Assembly (NCBI GenBank): GCA_014649155.1
Contig: BMSM01000005.1
Coordinates: 186,001 to 250,000 of the forward strand
Source: Streptomyces griseoviridis
GTDB taxonomy: Bacteria; Actinomycetota; Actinomycetes; Streptomycetales; Streptomycetaceae
DNA: 64,000 nt
Direction of reading: 5' to 3'
Position 1 is the stretch's first letter; each line of letters begins with the position of its first letter. A program made the translations under genes and the position numbers. Below the pieces are notes generated by a model. That model was not told the DNA's origin. It worked only from the letters and a program-made list of their open reading frames with translations, and did no database searches. This document shows positions 49,883 to 58,866 of the stretch, piece by piece.

Positions 49883-51416
49883 GCGAGGTCCTCCGGCGCC
49901 GGGCGGCCAGGACCGAGAGGGCACCCACCGCGGTCAGCGCCGCCGCGCTCCCGCCGGCGAGGACGGCACCGCCGGCACCGGTGGAGGCCATCGATCCACC
50001 GGAGTCTTCCGGCGCCGAGCCGTCCGCCGAGCCCGAGCCCGAGTCCGACCCGGAGCCGGGCGTGTCCGAAGCCCCCTCGTCGCCGTCCGGGGAGCCGGTG
50101 GAGCCCCGGTCCGCACCACCGCCCGGCGGCACCGTCGAGGGGTCGGTGTCACCGACCACGAAGGTCACCGTCTCGGTGTCGCTCACGGCCTTGCCGCCGG
50201 CGAGCTTCCCGCTCATCCGGAACGTCAGCCGGTAGGTGCCCTGCGCGGTGAACGCCCAGCCGCCGTGGGCGTGGGTGTTGGGTGCGACGTCGAAGGAGTC
50301 CGGCACACCGTCCCCGCTGTCGAGGAGGATATCGGCGCCGGACATGGCGTCGTAGGTGTACAGCGCGTAGGCACCGGGACCGTCGACCGCGGTGAGCGAG
50401 AACCTCACACCCCCCTCGGCCGCTCCGGCCGTGATGTTGTCGGTCGACCAGCCGGGCCACAGCAGGCCCTCCCGCTGCACCTGGTCGAGGAGCCACACGG
50501 GGGTGCCGGCCCTGCCCAGGAAGGCGAACTCGTCGTTGTCCGGGACGGTGTTCTTCGCGGCGGGCCTGACGTGCAGGACGACCGACGACGGCTCGCGCCA
50601 GGTGGTCCTCCCCGCGACCGTGCCGTCCTTGAGGTGCATCTGCAGCCTGCCGTCGACCACCCGGGCGGCGAAGTCGACGTGCCCGTCGTCGAGGACCTTC
50701 CGCTCCGACACGACGCCGCCCCCGTCGTCGGCGGTGGCGGTGAGCGTGGTGGCCGCCCGTGTCTCCGCCGTCCGAGGCCCGGTCCGCGCCTCGCGCCCGG
50801 TCCCGGTCCCGGGGTGCCCGACGGCGCTCGCCGGGCTTTCGGGAGCGGGCACTTCCGCGGCCTCCTCCCGCTCCCCGGCGGACGCGTCGCCGGCGGGTGC
50901 GGTGTCTCCCACCACCACGGTGTACACGGTGCCCACGGAGAGGTCGCGCCCGTCCACCGATGTGGCCTCCGCACCGAAGACGACCTGGTAGGTGCCGTCC
51001 TCGCTGAACTCCCACCGTGTGTCGTCCCGTGCGCCGGCCGGGAGCCGCCGTACGTCCGGCCGTCCGTCCGCGCTGTCGAAGACCGGCTCGGCACCCTCGG
51101 CGCCGTACACCTTCAGTTCGCCCGGCCCGTCCACCCCGGTCAGGTACCACCGCACGGTGTCCCCGGCGACCGCCCCCTCGGGCACGCCGGTGGTGTCCCA
51201 GCCGGGCGCCGAGTCGTCCGGCGCCCCGGCCCGGGCGACCCGCACCAGGTGCGCGGTGTCCGCCGGGTCCAAGGTGAGCACCCCGTCGGCGTAGGCGATC
51301 CGGCCCAGGTCACCGGCGTCCGGCGCGCCGTCCGCGGCGGCGGACCCGCCGTGCGCGGTGGCGGCCGCGAGGACCACGGCCACGGCGATCCGCCGCTTCC
51401 TGCGCGTGCTGGTCAT
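49875..51416 (-). CDS. Surface-anchored protein with two choice-of-anchor M domains
   Basis: A 513-residue exported protein: signal peptide MTSTRRKRRIAVAVVLAAATA, then two anchor-M repeats. Repeat one begins ADGVLTLDPADTAHLVR and lacks part of the usual core. Repeat two is complete: VLDDGHVDFAARVV, EFAFLGRAGTPVWLL, GLLWPGWSTDNI, NTHAHGGWAFTAQGTYRLTF. A Ser/Gly/Asp-rich spacer leads to MASTGAGG, a TM segment and RRRR, i.e. a class-E-like sorting signal. It overlaps the binding-protein stop (ATGA) and the ATPase start. The His-x-His-x-x-Trp motif may hold zinc at the cell surface; that part is inference. Confidence 0.85.
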   Translation of the reverse strand: MTSTRRKRRIAVAVVLAAATAHGGSAAADGAPDAGDLGRIAYADGVLTLDPADTAHLVRVARAGAPDDSAPGWDTTGVPEGAVAGDTVRWYLTGVDGPGELKVYGAEGAEPVFDSADGRPDVRRLPAGARDDTRWEFSEDGTYQVVFGAEATSVDGRDLSVGTVYTVVVGDTAPAGDASAGEREEAAEVPAPESPASAVGHPGTGTGREARTGPRTAETRAATTLTATADDGGGVVSERKVLDDGHVDFAARVVDGRLQMHLKDGTVAGRTTWREPSSVVLHVRPAAKNTVPDNDEFAFLGRAGTPVWLLDQVQREGLLWPGWSTDNITAGAAEGGVRFSLTAVDGPGAYALYTYDAMSGADILLDSGDGVPDSFDVAPNTHAHGGWAFTAQGTYRLTFRMSGKLAGGKAVSDTETVTFVVGDTDPSTVPPGGGADRGSTGSPDGDEGASDTPGSGSDSGSGSADGSAPEDSGGSMASTGAGGAVLAGGSAAALTAVGALSVLAARRRRTSRG

Positions 51417-52939
51417 CGGTTCCTTCCCCCCAGGCACTCGGCGAGTTCTCGCGCGTTGTGCCGCATCATCGATACGTAGTCGTGGATCTTGTCGTCGAAG
51501 GAGTCCCCGTAGAGGGTGCAGACGCCGACCCCCTGGTCCTCCGCGACCCGGCGCAGGACGTCGGCGCGGGCGGCCAGGTTGGGCTCCAGGAAGACGGAGG
51601 GCACCCGCTTGTCCCGGATGGTGTCGCCGAGCTCCTCGACCTCGGCGGCGCTGGGTTCCTGGTTCGGTACGGGGACGACGAAGCCCACCACCTCCATGCC
51701 GTACGCCTTCGCGAGGTAGCCGAAGGCGTCGTGCGTGGTGACGAGTTCGCGGTTCTCCGCCGGCACCGTGGCGAGCGTCCCGGCGACCTCCTGGTCCAGG
51801 GCTCGGAGCGTCCTGAGGTACGCGGCGGCGTTCTTCTCGTAGACCGCCCTGCCCTCGGGGTCCGCCCTGATCAGCTCGGCCTCGATCCGGCGGACGTACG
51901 CCTCGGCGTTGGCGACGTCCTCCCAGGTGTGCGGGTCGAGGTCACCGTGCACGTGCTTGCCGATCACGGCCTGCGGCAGCACCCACAGCTCGTCACCGGG
52001 CGTGCCGAGGAAGGCGTACGGCTCCTCCTCGGGCACCGTCTCCCTGGCCCGGTCGGGGACGGCGAGCACCACGTCGTCGGCGGCGATCCGCCGGGTCTCG
52101 CCGCTCTCGTCGTCGGCGCGGACGTACACCTTGCCGGTCTCCGCGTCGAGCGCGACATCGGCGTGCCCGGCGTCGAGCACCTCGGTCCTGGCGGGGGCCT
52201 CGGCGTCGTCACCGACGGTGAAGGTGAAGGTGCCGCTGCCGATCTCCTCGCGGTGCCCGTCCAGGGTCTCGGTCCGTCCCTCGACGGTGAGCCGGTAGGT
52301 GCCGGGCTCACTGAAGGCCCAGTTGACGTGGGTGTGCGCCTCGGGCGGCAGGGTGAAGGAGTCGGCCCCGGTGAAACCGTCGGAGGAGTCGACGTACACC
52401 TGGGGCCTGCCGAGCGTGTCGGTGAGGTAGACCCGCAGTTCGCCGGGGCCCTCCAGCTTCGTGGCCGTCGTACGGACCTGTGAGCCCGCTCCGGCGACCT
52501 CGCCCTCCACGGCCCAGCCGAGCCAGAGGACGTCGAGGCCGAGGTCCTCCTGCAGCTCGATCACGGTGCCGCCGTACTCTTCGAGCCGCTCACCCAGCTC
52601 GATCTTCGGGACGGACCGGCCGGCGTTGCTGTGGACCATCTTCATGATCCCGGGTTCTTCGAGCAGCAGGCCGTTGCCGAAGACGACATCGGCCCGGGTG
52701 ACCCTGGCCGCGTCCCCGGGGCTCGGCTCGTACGAGTGGGGGTCGCCGTCGCGCGGCACGATCGAGGTGACGTCGACCCGGTCACCGCCGACGCGGCTGA
52801 CCAGGTCGGCCAGGACGGCCGTGGTGGTGGAGACCCGCAACGCGGCGTCGGAGCCGCCGCCTTGGAGGCCGGCGCATCCGCTGAGCAGGGCGGCCGTCGC
52901 GAGTGACGCGACGGTGAGACGTCCAGGGTGCCCCCGCAT
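51413..52939 (-). CDS. Zinc-binding lipoprotein of the ABC importer with an inserted anchor-M region
   Basis: A 508-residue ZnuA-type (cluster A-I) lipoprotein; lipobox LLSGC. Metal His residues appear in DPHSYEPSP (H68), KHVHGDLDPHTWEDV (near 329-337) and TTHDAFGYLAKAYG (near 403). Between the first two, residues about 135-326 carry anchor-M sequence. The order is unusual: the second half of the repeat (VLWLGWAVEG to HTHVNWAFSEPGTYRLTVEG) comes before the first half (VLDAGHADVALD to PYAFLGTPGDELWVLP). GGAG is a few bases before ATG 52939. This follows the 'anchored repeat' substrate-binding family, where such an insert is known in general terms. Confidence 0.88.
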   Translation of the reverse strand: MRGHPGRLTVASLATAALLSGCAGLQGGGSDAALRVSTTTAVLADLVSRVGGDRVDVTSIVPRDGDPHSYEPSPGDAARVTRADVVFGNGLLLEEPGIMKMVHSNAGRSVPKIELGERLEEYGGTVIELQEDLGLDVLWLGWAVEGEVAGAGSQVRTTATKLEGPGELRVYLTDTLGRPQVYVDSSDGFTGADSFTLPPEAHTHVNWAFSEPGTYRLTVEGRTETLDGHREEIGSGTFTFTVGDDAEAPARTEVLDAGHADVALDAETGKVYVRADDESGETRRIAADDVVLAVPDRARETVPEEEPYAFLGTPGDELWVLPQAVIGKHVHGDLDPHTWEDVANAEAYVRRIEAELIRADPEGRAVYEKNAAAYLRTLRALDQEVAGTLATVPAENRELVTTHDAFGYLAKAYGMEVVGFVVPVPNQEPSAAEVEELGDTIRDKRVPSVFLEPNLAARADVLRRVAEDQGVGVCTLYGDSFDDKIHDYVSMMRHNARELAECLGGRNR

Positions 52940-53026
52940 GGGGCTCCTCCTTCACTGGGAACAGGGCTGCGCCGCGGGCGGCGGACCGGAGCGTGGCCGG
53001 TACCGGTCCGTCGCCCGTGGTGTCTC

Positions 53027-54715
53027 TCACGGGGTCGTACGCCGGCGTCGTGCGAGGTACACCGCACCGCCGCCCAGCGCCAGGGCGACGGCCGCGGCAC
53101 CGGCGATCACCGCGACCCGGGCGCCGGTGGCGGCGAGCGCGCCGGACGCCGGGACGTGGCCGCTCCCGGACGACGATTCGCCGGCCGTGCCCGGCGACGC
53201 CGTCACCGGGACGATTCCCGGTGACGTCGCGTCCGGCGGGTCGGACGGGGGAGACGAGGCGGTCGAGGGAGCGGGTGAACCGCCCGGTGCCGTGGAGGCG
53301 GTCCCCGACGGTGCCGAGGTGGGTGTCCCACCGGGCGTGGTCGTCGGTGTCGCCGTGGGCTCGTCGCCCTCGCCGGGTACGACGGTGGACGGGTCGGTGC
53401 CGTCCCCCACCACCCATGCCAGGGTCTCCGTGTCGGACACCTCGGTGCCGTCGGCGAGCGTGGCGCTCAGGGTGAAGGTGGTGCGGTAGACGCCTTCCGC
53501 CGCGAAGGCCCACACGGTGTGCCGGTGCGTGGGGACCGACAGGTCGAAACGGTCCGGCAACCCGTCCCCGCTGTGGGCGTGGAGCGTCACCGCGCCGACC
53601 GAGCCCTCCGTGAAGACGCTCACCGAACCCGGGCCCCGCACGGCGTCGAGCGAGAAGCCGACCCGTCCGTCGATCTCGGCGCTGCTGAACTGGTCCGTGC
53701 TGAAGCCCGGCCAGACGAGACCGTCGACCTGCTGGATGGGCAGCCACCAGACGGCGCCGCCCACGGCCCCGAGGAACGCGTACCCCTCGGTGATCTTCCG
53801 GCGGGCCTGCGGCTTCACGTGCAGCACGACCGCGTCCGGCTCGTGCCACTCGTACGCCTGCGCTCCGCCCTCCTTCACCTGGAACCGCAGGTCTTCCCCG
53901 TCCGGGCGGGCGGCCAGGTCCAGGTGCCCGTTGTCGATGACGTGCACGGCCGGAGCCGTGGGCGGCGGGCCGGTGTCCGGCGGGGGAGTGGTGGGTGTGG
54001 CCGTGGAGCCGTCACCCGGCAGGACGTCGTCCGGGTCGACGTCGTCACCGACGACCACGGCCAGTGTCTCGGTGTCGGCCGCGCCGGCCCCGCGCACGGT
54101 GAAGGTCAGCCGGTAGACACCCTCCGCCGTGAACTGCCAGGTGGGGACGGAGCGTTCACCCTCGCCGGGGAGGGTGAAGGAGCGCGGGACGTCGGCGGCG
54201 GTGCCGAGATACGGGATCGCCGGGGCGTTCACGCTGTCCATCTCCGGCGTGTACGAGGCCATGCCGAAGTCCCCCGGGCCCTCGAAGCCCGACAGGGTGA
54301 TCTCGGTGTCGCCGCCCGCCTCGGAGCCGTTCCAGCCCGGCTCCGGAGCGAAGATGTTCGCCGCCTCCCAGCCGTTGAGCTGCCAGCTGTCCAGGGTGGT
54401 GGTGCCCAGCGCGGTGGCCAGCGGATCGACGGTGTACTGCAAGGTGGCGGGCCCCGCGTGCAGCACCACCTGGGACGGTTCCCGCACCACGGAAGTGCCG
54501 CCGCCGCGGTCGTCGATCTGCAACCGCAGCGCGCCGTCGACCAGGCGGGGCGTGAGGTCGAGTTCGCCTTCGTCCAGGACGACGGCACCGCCGGCGGCGC
54601 GGGCGTCCCCGCTGCCGCCGGCGACCAGCCCTGCCGCGCCCAGGAGCACCGCGGCCGCCACGGTCAGCGCCGCGCCGGTGAGAGCGCGTCCGTTGCGCGC
54701 CAGGGCCGGTGTCAC
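53027..54715 (-). CDS. Surface-anchored protein, two anchor-M domains, LAATG sorting signal
   Basis: A 562-residue exported protein. After a signal peptide (GAALTVAAAVLLGAAGLVAGG) it has two repeats: LDEGELDLTPRLVDGALRL to VPTWQFTAEGVYRLTF, and VIDNGHLDLAARPDGEDL to THRHTVWAFAAEGVYRTTF. A Thr/Pro/Ser-rich wall-spanning stalk of about 90 residues follows, then ALAATGARVAVIAG, a TM helix and RRRRTTP. LAATG fits the LAXTG signal of Streptomyces sortase E, so it is probably linked to peptidoglycan. The first repeat lacks the His-x-His-x-x-Trp motif that the second has. The GTG start overlaps the upstream stop. Confidence 0.87.
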   Translation of the reverse strand: MTPALARNGRALTGAALTVAAAVLLGAAGLVAGGSGDARAAGGAVVLDEGELDLTPRLVDGALRLQIDDRGGGTSVVREPSQVVLHAGPATLQYTVDPLATALGTTTLDSWQLNGWEAANIFAPEPGWNGSEAGGDTEITLSGFEGPGDFGMASYTPEMDSVNAPAIPYLGTAADVPRSFTLPGEGERSVPTWQFTAEGVYRLTFTVRGAGAADTETLAVVVGDDVDPDDVLPGDGSTATPTTPPPDTGPPPTAPAVHVIDNGHLDLAARPDGEDLRFQVKEGGAQAYEWHEPDAVVLHVKPQARRKITEGYAFLGAVGGAVWWLPIQQVDGLVWPGFSTDQFSSAEIDGRVGFSLDAVRGPGSVSVFTEGSVGAVTLHAHSGDGLPDRFDLSVPTHRHTVWAFAAEGVYRTTFTLSATLADGTEVSDTETLAWVVGDGTDPSTVVPGEGDEPTATPTTTPGGTPTSAPSGTASTAPGGSPAPSTASSPPSDPPDATSPGIVPVTASPGTAGESSSGSGHVPASGALAATGARVAVIAGAAAVALALGGGAVYLARRRRTTP

Positions 54716-55356
54716 GGGCTGACGACCACCGTGTACGTCGCGGTGGCGGACTCGGTCACGCCGCCGGCCGTGCCCTGCACCCGGAAGGTGAGCCGGTAGG
54801 TACCGGCCTCCTCGAAGGCCCAGTTGGCGTGGTTGTGGGCACCGACGGGGAAGGTACGGGACTTGTAGGAGGTGGTGGCGGTGTCGCTGTCGTACCAGCG
54901 GACGCCGCTTCCCGTGTAGACGCTGAAGTCGTCGGTCGCGGCGCCGTCGCGGGTGGCGGACACGAGGCGGTAGCTGACGTTGTCGCCCGTGAAGACGCCG
55001 GTGGTGAGGTGCTCGGTGGAGACGCCGGCGAACAGCACGCCGGCGGCGTCCGCCTCGGCCTCGGTGTCCGGCAGCAGCCATATCCGGCTGCCGGAGCCCA
55101 GGAAGCCGTAGCCGGGGTTGGTGACCTTGGCGGCGGCCGGCACGGACAGGGTCACGTCCGCGGGTTCGTACTCGGTGCCGCTCTCCTCGTCGTGGACGTG
55201 GAGGTGCAGGTCGGCGCCGTCCCACTCGGCGTCGAGGACGTCGACGTGACCACTGGTCAGAGTGGTCGCGGCGAAGGCGGAGGTGTTCAGGCCGGCGGTG
55301 GCGAGCGCGGCGGCGGTGAGACCGGTGACGGTGAGCAGTCGTCTGTGGGTACGCAA
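54712..55356 (-). CDS. Secreted single choice-of-anchor M domain protein, first gene of the zinc operon
   Basis: A 214-residue exported protein with a signal peptide (LLTVTGLTAAALATAGLNTSAFA) and one anchor-M domain: LTSGHVDVLDAEWDG, YGFLGSGSRIWLLPDTE, FAGVSTEHLTTG and HNHANWAFEEAGTYRLTF. There is no sorting signal or TM at the C-terminus (VTESATATYTVVVSP), so it should be released or bound to partners. TTG 55356 was chosen as start because AGGGGG lies about 7 bases upstream and the signal peptide follows. It is the gene nearest the Zur-type box and is probably most strongly zinc-repressed. Confidence 0.83.
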   Translation of the reverse strand: MRTHRRLLTVTGLTAAALATAGLNTSAFAATTLTSGHVDVLDAEWDGADLHLHVHDEESGTEYEPADVTLSVPAAAKVTNPGYGFLGSGSRIWLLPDTEAEADAAGVLFAGVSTEHLTTGVFTGDNVSYRLVSATRDGAATDDFSVYTGSGVRWYDSDTATTSYKSRTFPVGAHNHANWAFEEAGTYRLTFRVQGTAGGVTESATATYTVVVSP

Positions 55357-55398
55357 GGGAGAACCCCCTAGGTCATGTTCATGTCCCCTCGGACACAA

Positions 55399-55422
55399 GA
55401 AAAGACGATAATCGTTTTCATC
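55399..55422 (-). promoter_or_regulatory. Zur-type zinc-repressor box
   Basis: Read on the minus strand the site is GATGAAAACGATTATCGTCTTT, with central ACGAT/ATCGT arms about one base and an outer TGAAAA/TTTTC pair. This closely resembles streptomycete Zur boxes, which centre on a TGAAAATGATTTTCA-like core. It lies about 43 bases before the TTG start of the first gene and implies repression when zinc is plentiful. Confidence 0.8.
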
Positions 55423-55670
55423 AAGGTCTGGCAATGGCCGCCCGCGAACGCGGGTGGCGTCGGCGGGCCCTCGCGCGGCGACATGGCGTCCGGGGCGGTG
55501 CCCGGGGCCCGTGCGAGCCGGAGGCCGACGGGGCGACGGTCCCGACGGCGTCGGTGCGAAAAGGCTTTGACGGGCGGTCGGCCGTTCGCCGATGGTGGGC
55601 CCGGTATCCGGTCCGAGGGGGGACCAGTCGCCGCGCGGGCGGCGGCTGGGCCGTGGCGAGGGAGATGTGG

Positions 55671-56507
55671 ATGATCGTCGTGACGGCCGCTTCGGGGGCT
55701 CTCGGACGGCTGGTCGTCGACCAGTTGCTGACCCGGTGCCCCGCCGAACGCGTCGTGGCGGCGGTACGTGATCCCGGCAGGGCTGGAGATCTCGCCGCCC
55801 GCGGGGTCCGCGTCCGCGTCGGTGACTACGACGCCCCGGCGACGCTGCGCGACGCGTTCGAGGGAGCCGACCGGCTGCTGCTGATCTCCTCGCCCGAACT
55901 GGACCCCGCCCGCCGCGCCGGCCAGCACCGGGCTGCCGTCGACGCGGCCCGCTCGGCCGGCGTCGGTTCGCTCGTCTACACCAGCTTCCTGGGGGCCGGC
56001 ACCAGGGCCGACGGCGTGACCGCGGCGCACCACGCCACCGAGCGCGCCCTGGCCGCGAGCGGACTGCCCCACACGGTGCTGCGTCACCCCTTCTACAGCG
56101 AGGCGTTCCTCGACGAGAGCCTGCGCGCCGCCGTGAGCTCGGGGCGGCTCCCCGACGGCACCGGTGGCCGCGGGCTCAACACCGCCCTCCGCTGCGATCT
56201 CGCCGAGGCCGCCGCCCGCGTCCTCACCGAGGACGGCCATCTCGGCCGCGCCTACGACCTCACCGGCGGCCTCTGGACCTTCGGCCGGCTCGCCGAGGTG
56301 CTCGGCCGCGTCTCCGGCAGGCCCGTCGTCACCCGGGCGCGGCGCGACCGCGCGCCCGGTGCCCGGGGCTGGCTCGAGGACCAGGTCCGGGCCGGCGCAC
56401 TGGAACAGCAGACCGACGACCTCCGGAACATCCTCGGGCGCCCGGCCACCACCCTCGACCGGGCCGTCACCGCGATCCTCGCCCCGCCCGTCCCTGACGC
56501 GGGCTGA
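55671..56507 (+). CDS. NmrA-like NAD(P)-binding oxidoreductase
   Basis: A 278-residue QOR2/NmrA-type protein: VTAASGALGRLVVDQLL (dinucleotide loop), RVRVGDYDAPATLRDAF, VGSLVYTSFLGAGTRADGV and HTVLRHPFYSEAFLDESL. The likely role is quinone reductase or redox sensor. Start ATG 55671 has GGGAG 5-6 bases upstream; ATG 55665 is in frame. It is divergent from the zinc operon, but the Zur box is 250 bases away and probably does not control it. Confidence 0.82.
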   Translation: MIVVTAASGALGRLVVDQLLTRCPAERVVAAVRDPGRAGDLAARGVRVRVGDYDAPATLRDAFEGADRLLLISSPELDPARRAGQHRAAVDAARSAGVGSLVYTSFLGAGTRADGVTAAHHATERALAASGLPHTVLRHPFYSEAFLDESLRAAVSSGRLPDGTGGRGLNTALRCDLAEAAARVLTEDGHLGRAYDLTGGLWTFGRLAEVLGRVSGRPVVTRARRDRAPGARGWLEDQVRAGALEQQTDDLRNILGRPATTLDRAVTAILAPPVPDAG

Positions 56508-56553
56508 CCGCCGCCTGACGGGAGCCGGCGGTCCGGTTCCATGGCGGCCCGGA

Positions 56554-57291
56554 TCATCGACGAGCTGGAACGCGGCATGACGGACGCCGGCCCGGTGATC
56601 GCGCGGGCCGGCGGCGCGCGGCGGCCGGGTCGTGGGTGACCATCACCACGGTCCGGTGCGGGTCGGTCACCGCCTGCCGGAGCAGGCCGAGGACGTCCTC
56701 GGCCGTGTCCGGGCCGAGGGCGCCGGCCGGCTCGTCCGCGAAGAGCACCTCGGGGCGGGTGATGAGGGCGCGGGCGATCGCCACACGCTGCTGCTGCCCC
56801 CCGGAGAGTTCGGACGGGCGGCAGCCGAGCAGTCCGGTGAGCCCCACCGAGGCGGTCACGCCGTGGACCGACGCGTGGTCCGGGGCGGCCCCGGCGAGCC
56901 GCAGCGGCAGGGTGATGTTCTGCTCGACGGTGAGCGAGGGCAGCAGGTTGAACGCCTGGAACACGAAGCCGATCCGGGTCCGGGGGAACCGGATGAGCTG
57001 CTTCTCGCTCAGCCGGCCGAGGTCCTCGCCGCCGAGCTGGACGGTCCCGCTGGTGGGCCGGTCGAGCCCGGCGGCGCAGTGCAGGAACGTGCTCTTGCCG
57101 GAGCCGGAGTAACCCATCACCGCGGTGAAGGCGCCGGCCGCGATACCGGTGCTCACCCGGTCGAGGCCGGTGACGGCGGACGAACCGCCGCCGTACGTCC
57201 TGGTCACCTGGGTCAGCCGGACGGCCGCCCGCGACGGATCGATGCCGGCGGGATCGCCGGGGAACGGTTCGCGGCGGTGTGGTCCGAGCAT
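56554..57291 (-). CDS. MacB/LolD-type ABC ATPase, orphan, with altered C-terminus
   Basis: A 245-residue ATPase: Walker A VMGYSGSGKSTFLH, Q-loop IGFVFQAFNLLPSL, signature LSGGQQQRVAIARAL, Walker B VLFADEPAGALG and VMVTHDPAAA. This is the MacB/LolD group that works with FtsX-like permeases, yet none is adjacent. After VTHDPAAA the expected ADRVLFLADGRI end is replaced by an Arg/Pro-rich tail (RRRPARSPGRR), suggesting truncation or a frameshift. The expected Asp of Walker A's GYSGSG and the D-loop look normal. ATG 57291 has a weak ribosome-binding site. Confidence 0.75.
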   Translation of the reverse strand: MLGPHRREPFPGDPAGIDPSRAAVRLTQVTRTYGGGSSAVTGLDRVSTGIAAGAFTAVMGYSGSGKSTFLHCAAGLDRPTSGTVQLGGEDLGRLSEKQLIRFPRTRIGFVFQAFNLLPSLTVEQNITLPLRLAGAAPDHASVHGVTASVGLTGLLGCRPSELSGGQQQRVAIARALITRPEVLFADEPAGALGPDTAEDVLGLLRQAVTDPHRTVVMVTHDPAAARRRPARSPGRRPSCRVPARR

Positions 57292-57567
57292 GGGCGCGCC
57301 CCGGGTTCGGCCGGGCGAGGGGTGGATGACTCCAGTCCACCGGCTCCCGCCACCCGGAACCTCCGTCCCCGCGTCGAACCGGGCGGTCGGCCCGGCGGAG
57401 GAGGCGGGCGGCGGCTTCCGCCGTCCGGAGGAGGCCCCGCGGCGTCCACGGGGTCCTCCGCCCGCGGGCCTCCTCCGCGAGGAGGGGGCCGGGAGGAGGA
57501 AGCACGGCCCCCGGACTCAGACCTGGGGAGGTCGGGCACCGGCGAGCGGCACCTTACCGTTGTCCTC

Positions 57568-58866
57568 ATGGAACATTCGGGGTCCCTCGCGGGCCGTCAG
57601 GTGCCCGCCGCGGTGACGGACGCCGTCCTCGCGGTCCTGGCGGCGGCGGCATGTCTGGCCCTGCCGGAGGCGATCCCGCCCGGCTCGCACCCCCTGCGGT
57701 CCCCGGACCACTGGTGGTTCGTCCTGGTACTGCTGTCGACCCTGCCCCTCGCCGTGCACCGCAAGGCCCCGGTGACGGGCCTGCTGGTGATGGCCGGGGC
57801 GTCCGTGACGCTGCAGCACCTGTCCTACATCCCGCAGCTCGCCGGGCCGGACGGCACGTCGATCGGGCCCACCTACCTGGCCGTGGCGACCGCCCTGTTC
57901 CTCACCGCCGTACGCCGCGGCCCCCGGGTCACGACGGCGCTGGCCGCCCTGTTCATCCCCGCGAGCGCGGCTGCGGAGGCGGCGATCGCGCCGGCCGGGC
58001 ACCGGCTCGCCGCACTGCTGACGGATGCCGTACTGCTCCTCGCGGCGTGGGCCCTGGGCCGGCTCTCCCGGGCCCGCACGGCCGTCCGGGACGAGGCGAT
58101 GCAGCGTGCCGCCGCCCTGGAACGCGAACAGGCCGCCAACGCGCGGGCCGCCGTCATGGAGGAACGCGCCCGGATCGCCCGCGAACTCCACGACATCGTC
58201 GCCCACAACGTGAGCCTCATGGTCGTGCAGACCATCGCGGCCGACCGCGTCCAGGACCGCGCCCCCGACAAGGCACACGAACTGCACGCCGCCGTCGAGC
58301 AGACGGGCCGGGACACCGTCACCGAACTGCGCCGGCTGCTGGACGTCCTGCGCACCGACGAGGACCCGCGGGAGACACCGTCGAAGGAGCCTCCGCAGCC
58401 CACCGTCGACGCCCTGCCCGCCCTCGTCGACGCCGTCCGCGCCACCGGCCTCGACGTCGACTACGAGGTGTCGGGCACCCCGGTGCCGCTGCCCGCGGGC
58501 TACCACCTGACCGCGTACCGCGTCGTGCAGGAGGCACTGACCAACACGGTCAAGCACGCGGGCCCGACCCGGGCCCGGGTCCGCCTGCGGTGGGGCGAGG
58601 AACCGGAGCGGCTGCACGTGCGCGTCTGCGACGACGGACCGGCCGGCGCCGCCGCGGAGCGCCCGCCGCTGCCCCCCGGCGGCACCGGCCACGGCCTGCT
58701 GGGGATGCGGGAGCGGGTCGCCGCGACGGGCGGCACCCTGCACACCGGCCCACGGCCCGGCGGCGGATACTGCGTACACGCCGTCCTGCACCTGCCCGAC
58801 CACGACGGCATCGCGAACCCCGGAGGAAGTGCGCACCATGCGGCCCATCAGCGTCCTGCTGGCTGA
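57568..58866 (+). CDS. Sensor histidine kinase (DesK/NarL-type, HisKA_3)
   Basis: A 432-residue membrane kinase. About five TM segments lie in the first 160 residues, starting DAVLAVLAAAACLAL. A coiled linker (LEREQAANARAAVMEERARI) leads to the dimerisation box ARELHDIVAHNVSLMVVQT with the phosphorylated His. The HATPase has YRVVQEALTNTVKHAG (N box) and GTGHGLLGMRERV (G box). No extracellular sensor domain is visible, so the signal is probably sensed in the membrane. Its end overlaps the response regulator start by about 29 bases. Confidence 0.92.
   Translation: MEHSGSLAGRQVPAAVTDAVLAVLAAAACLALPEAIPPGSHPLRSPDHWWFVLVLLSTLPLAVHRKAPVTGLLVMAGASVTLQHLSYIPQLAGPDGTSIGPTYLAVATALFLTAVRRGPRVTTALAALFIPASAAAEAAIAPAGHRLAALLTDAVLLLAAWALGRLSRARTAVRDEAMQRAAALEREQAANARAAVMEERARIARELHDIVAHNVSLMVVQTIAADRVQDRAPDKAHELHAAVEQTGRDTVTELRRLLDVLRTDEDPRETPSKEPPQPTVDALPALVDAVRATGLDVDYEVSGTPVPLPAGYHLTAYRVVQEALTNTVKHAGPTRARVRLRWGEEPERLHVRVCDDGPAGAAAERPPLPPGGTGHGLLGMRERVAATGGTLHTGPRPGGGYCVHAVLHLPDHDGIANPGGSAHHAAHQRPAG

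Noticed and set aside
56541..56636. Rightward 31-codon frame starting MAARIIDELERGMTDAGPV
   Set aside because: It reads like protein but has no ribosome-binding site of note and no continuation; it may be a relic. It was not strong enough to call.
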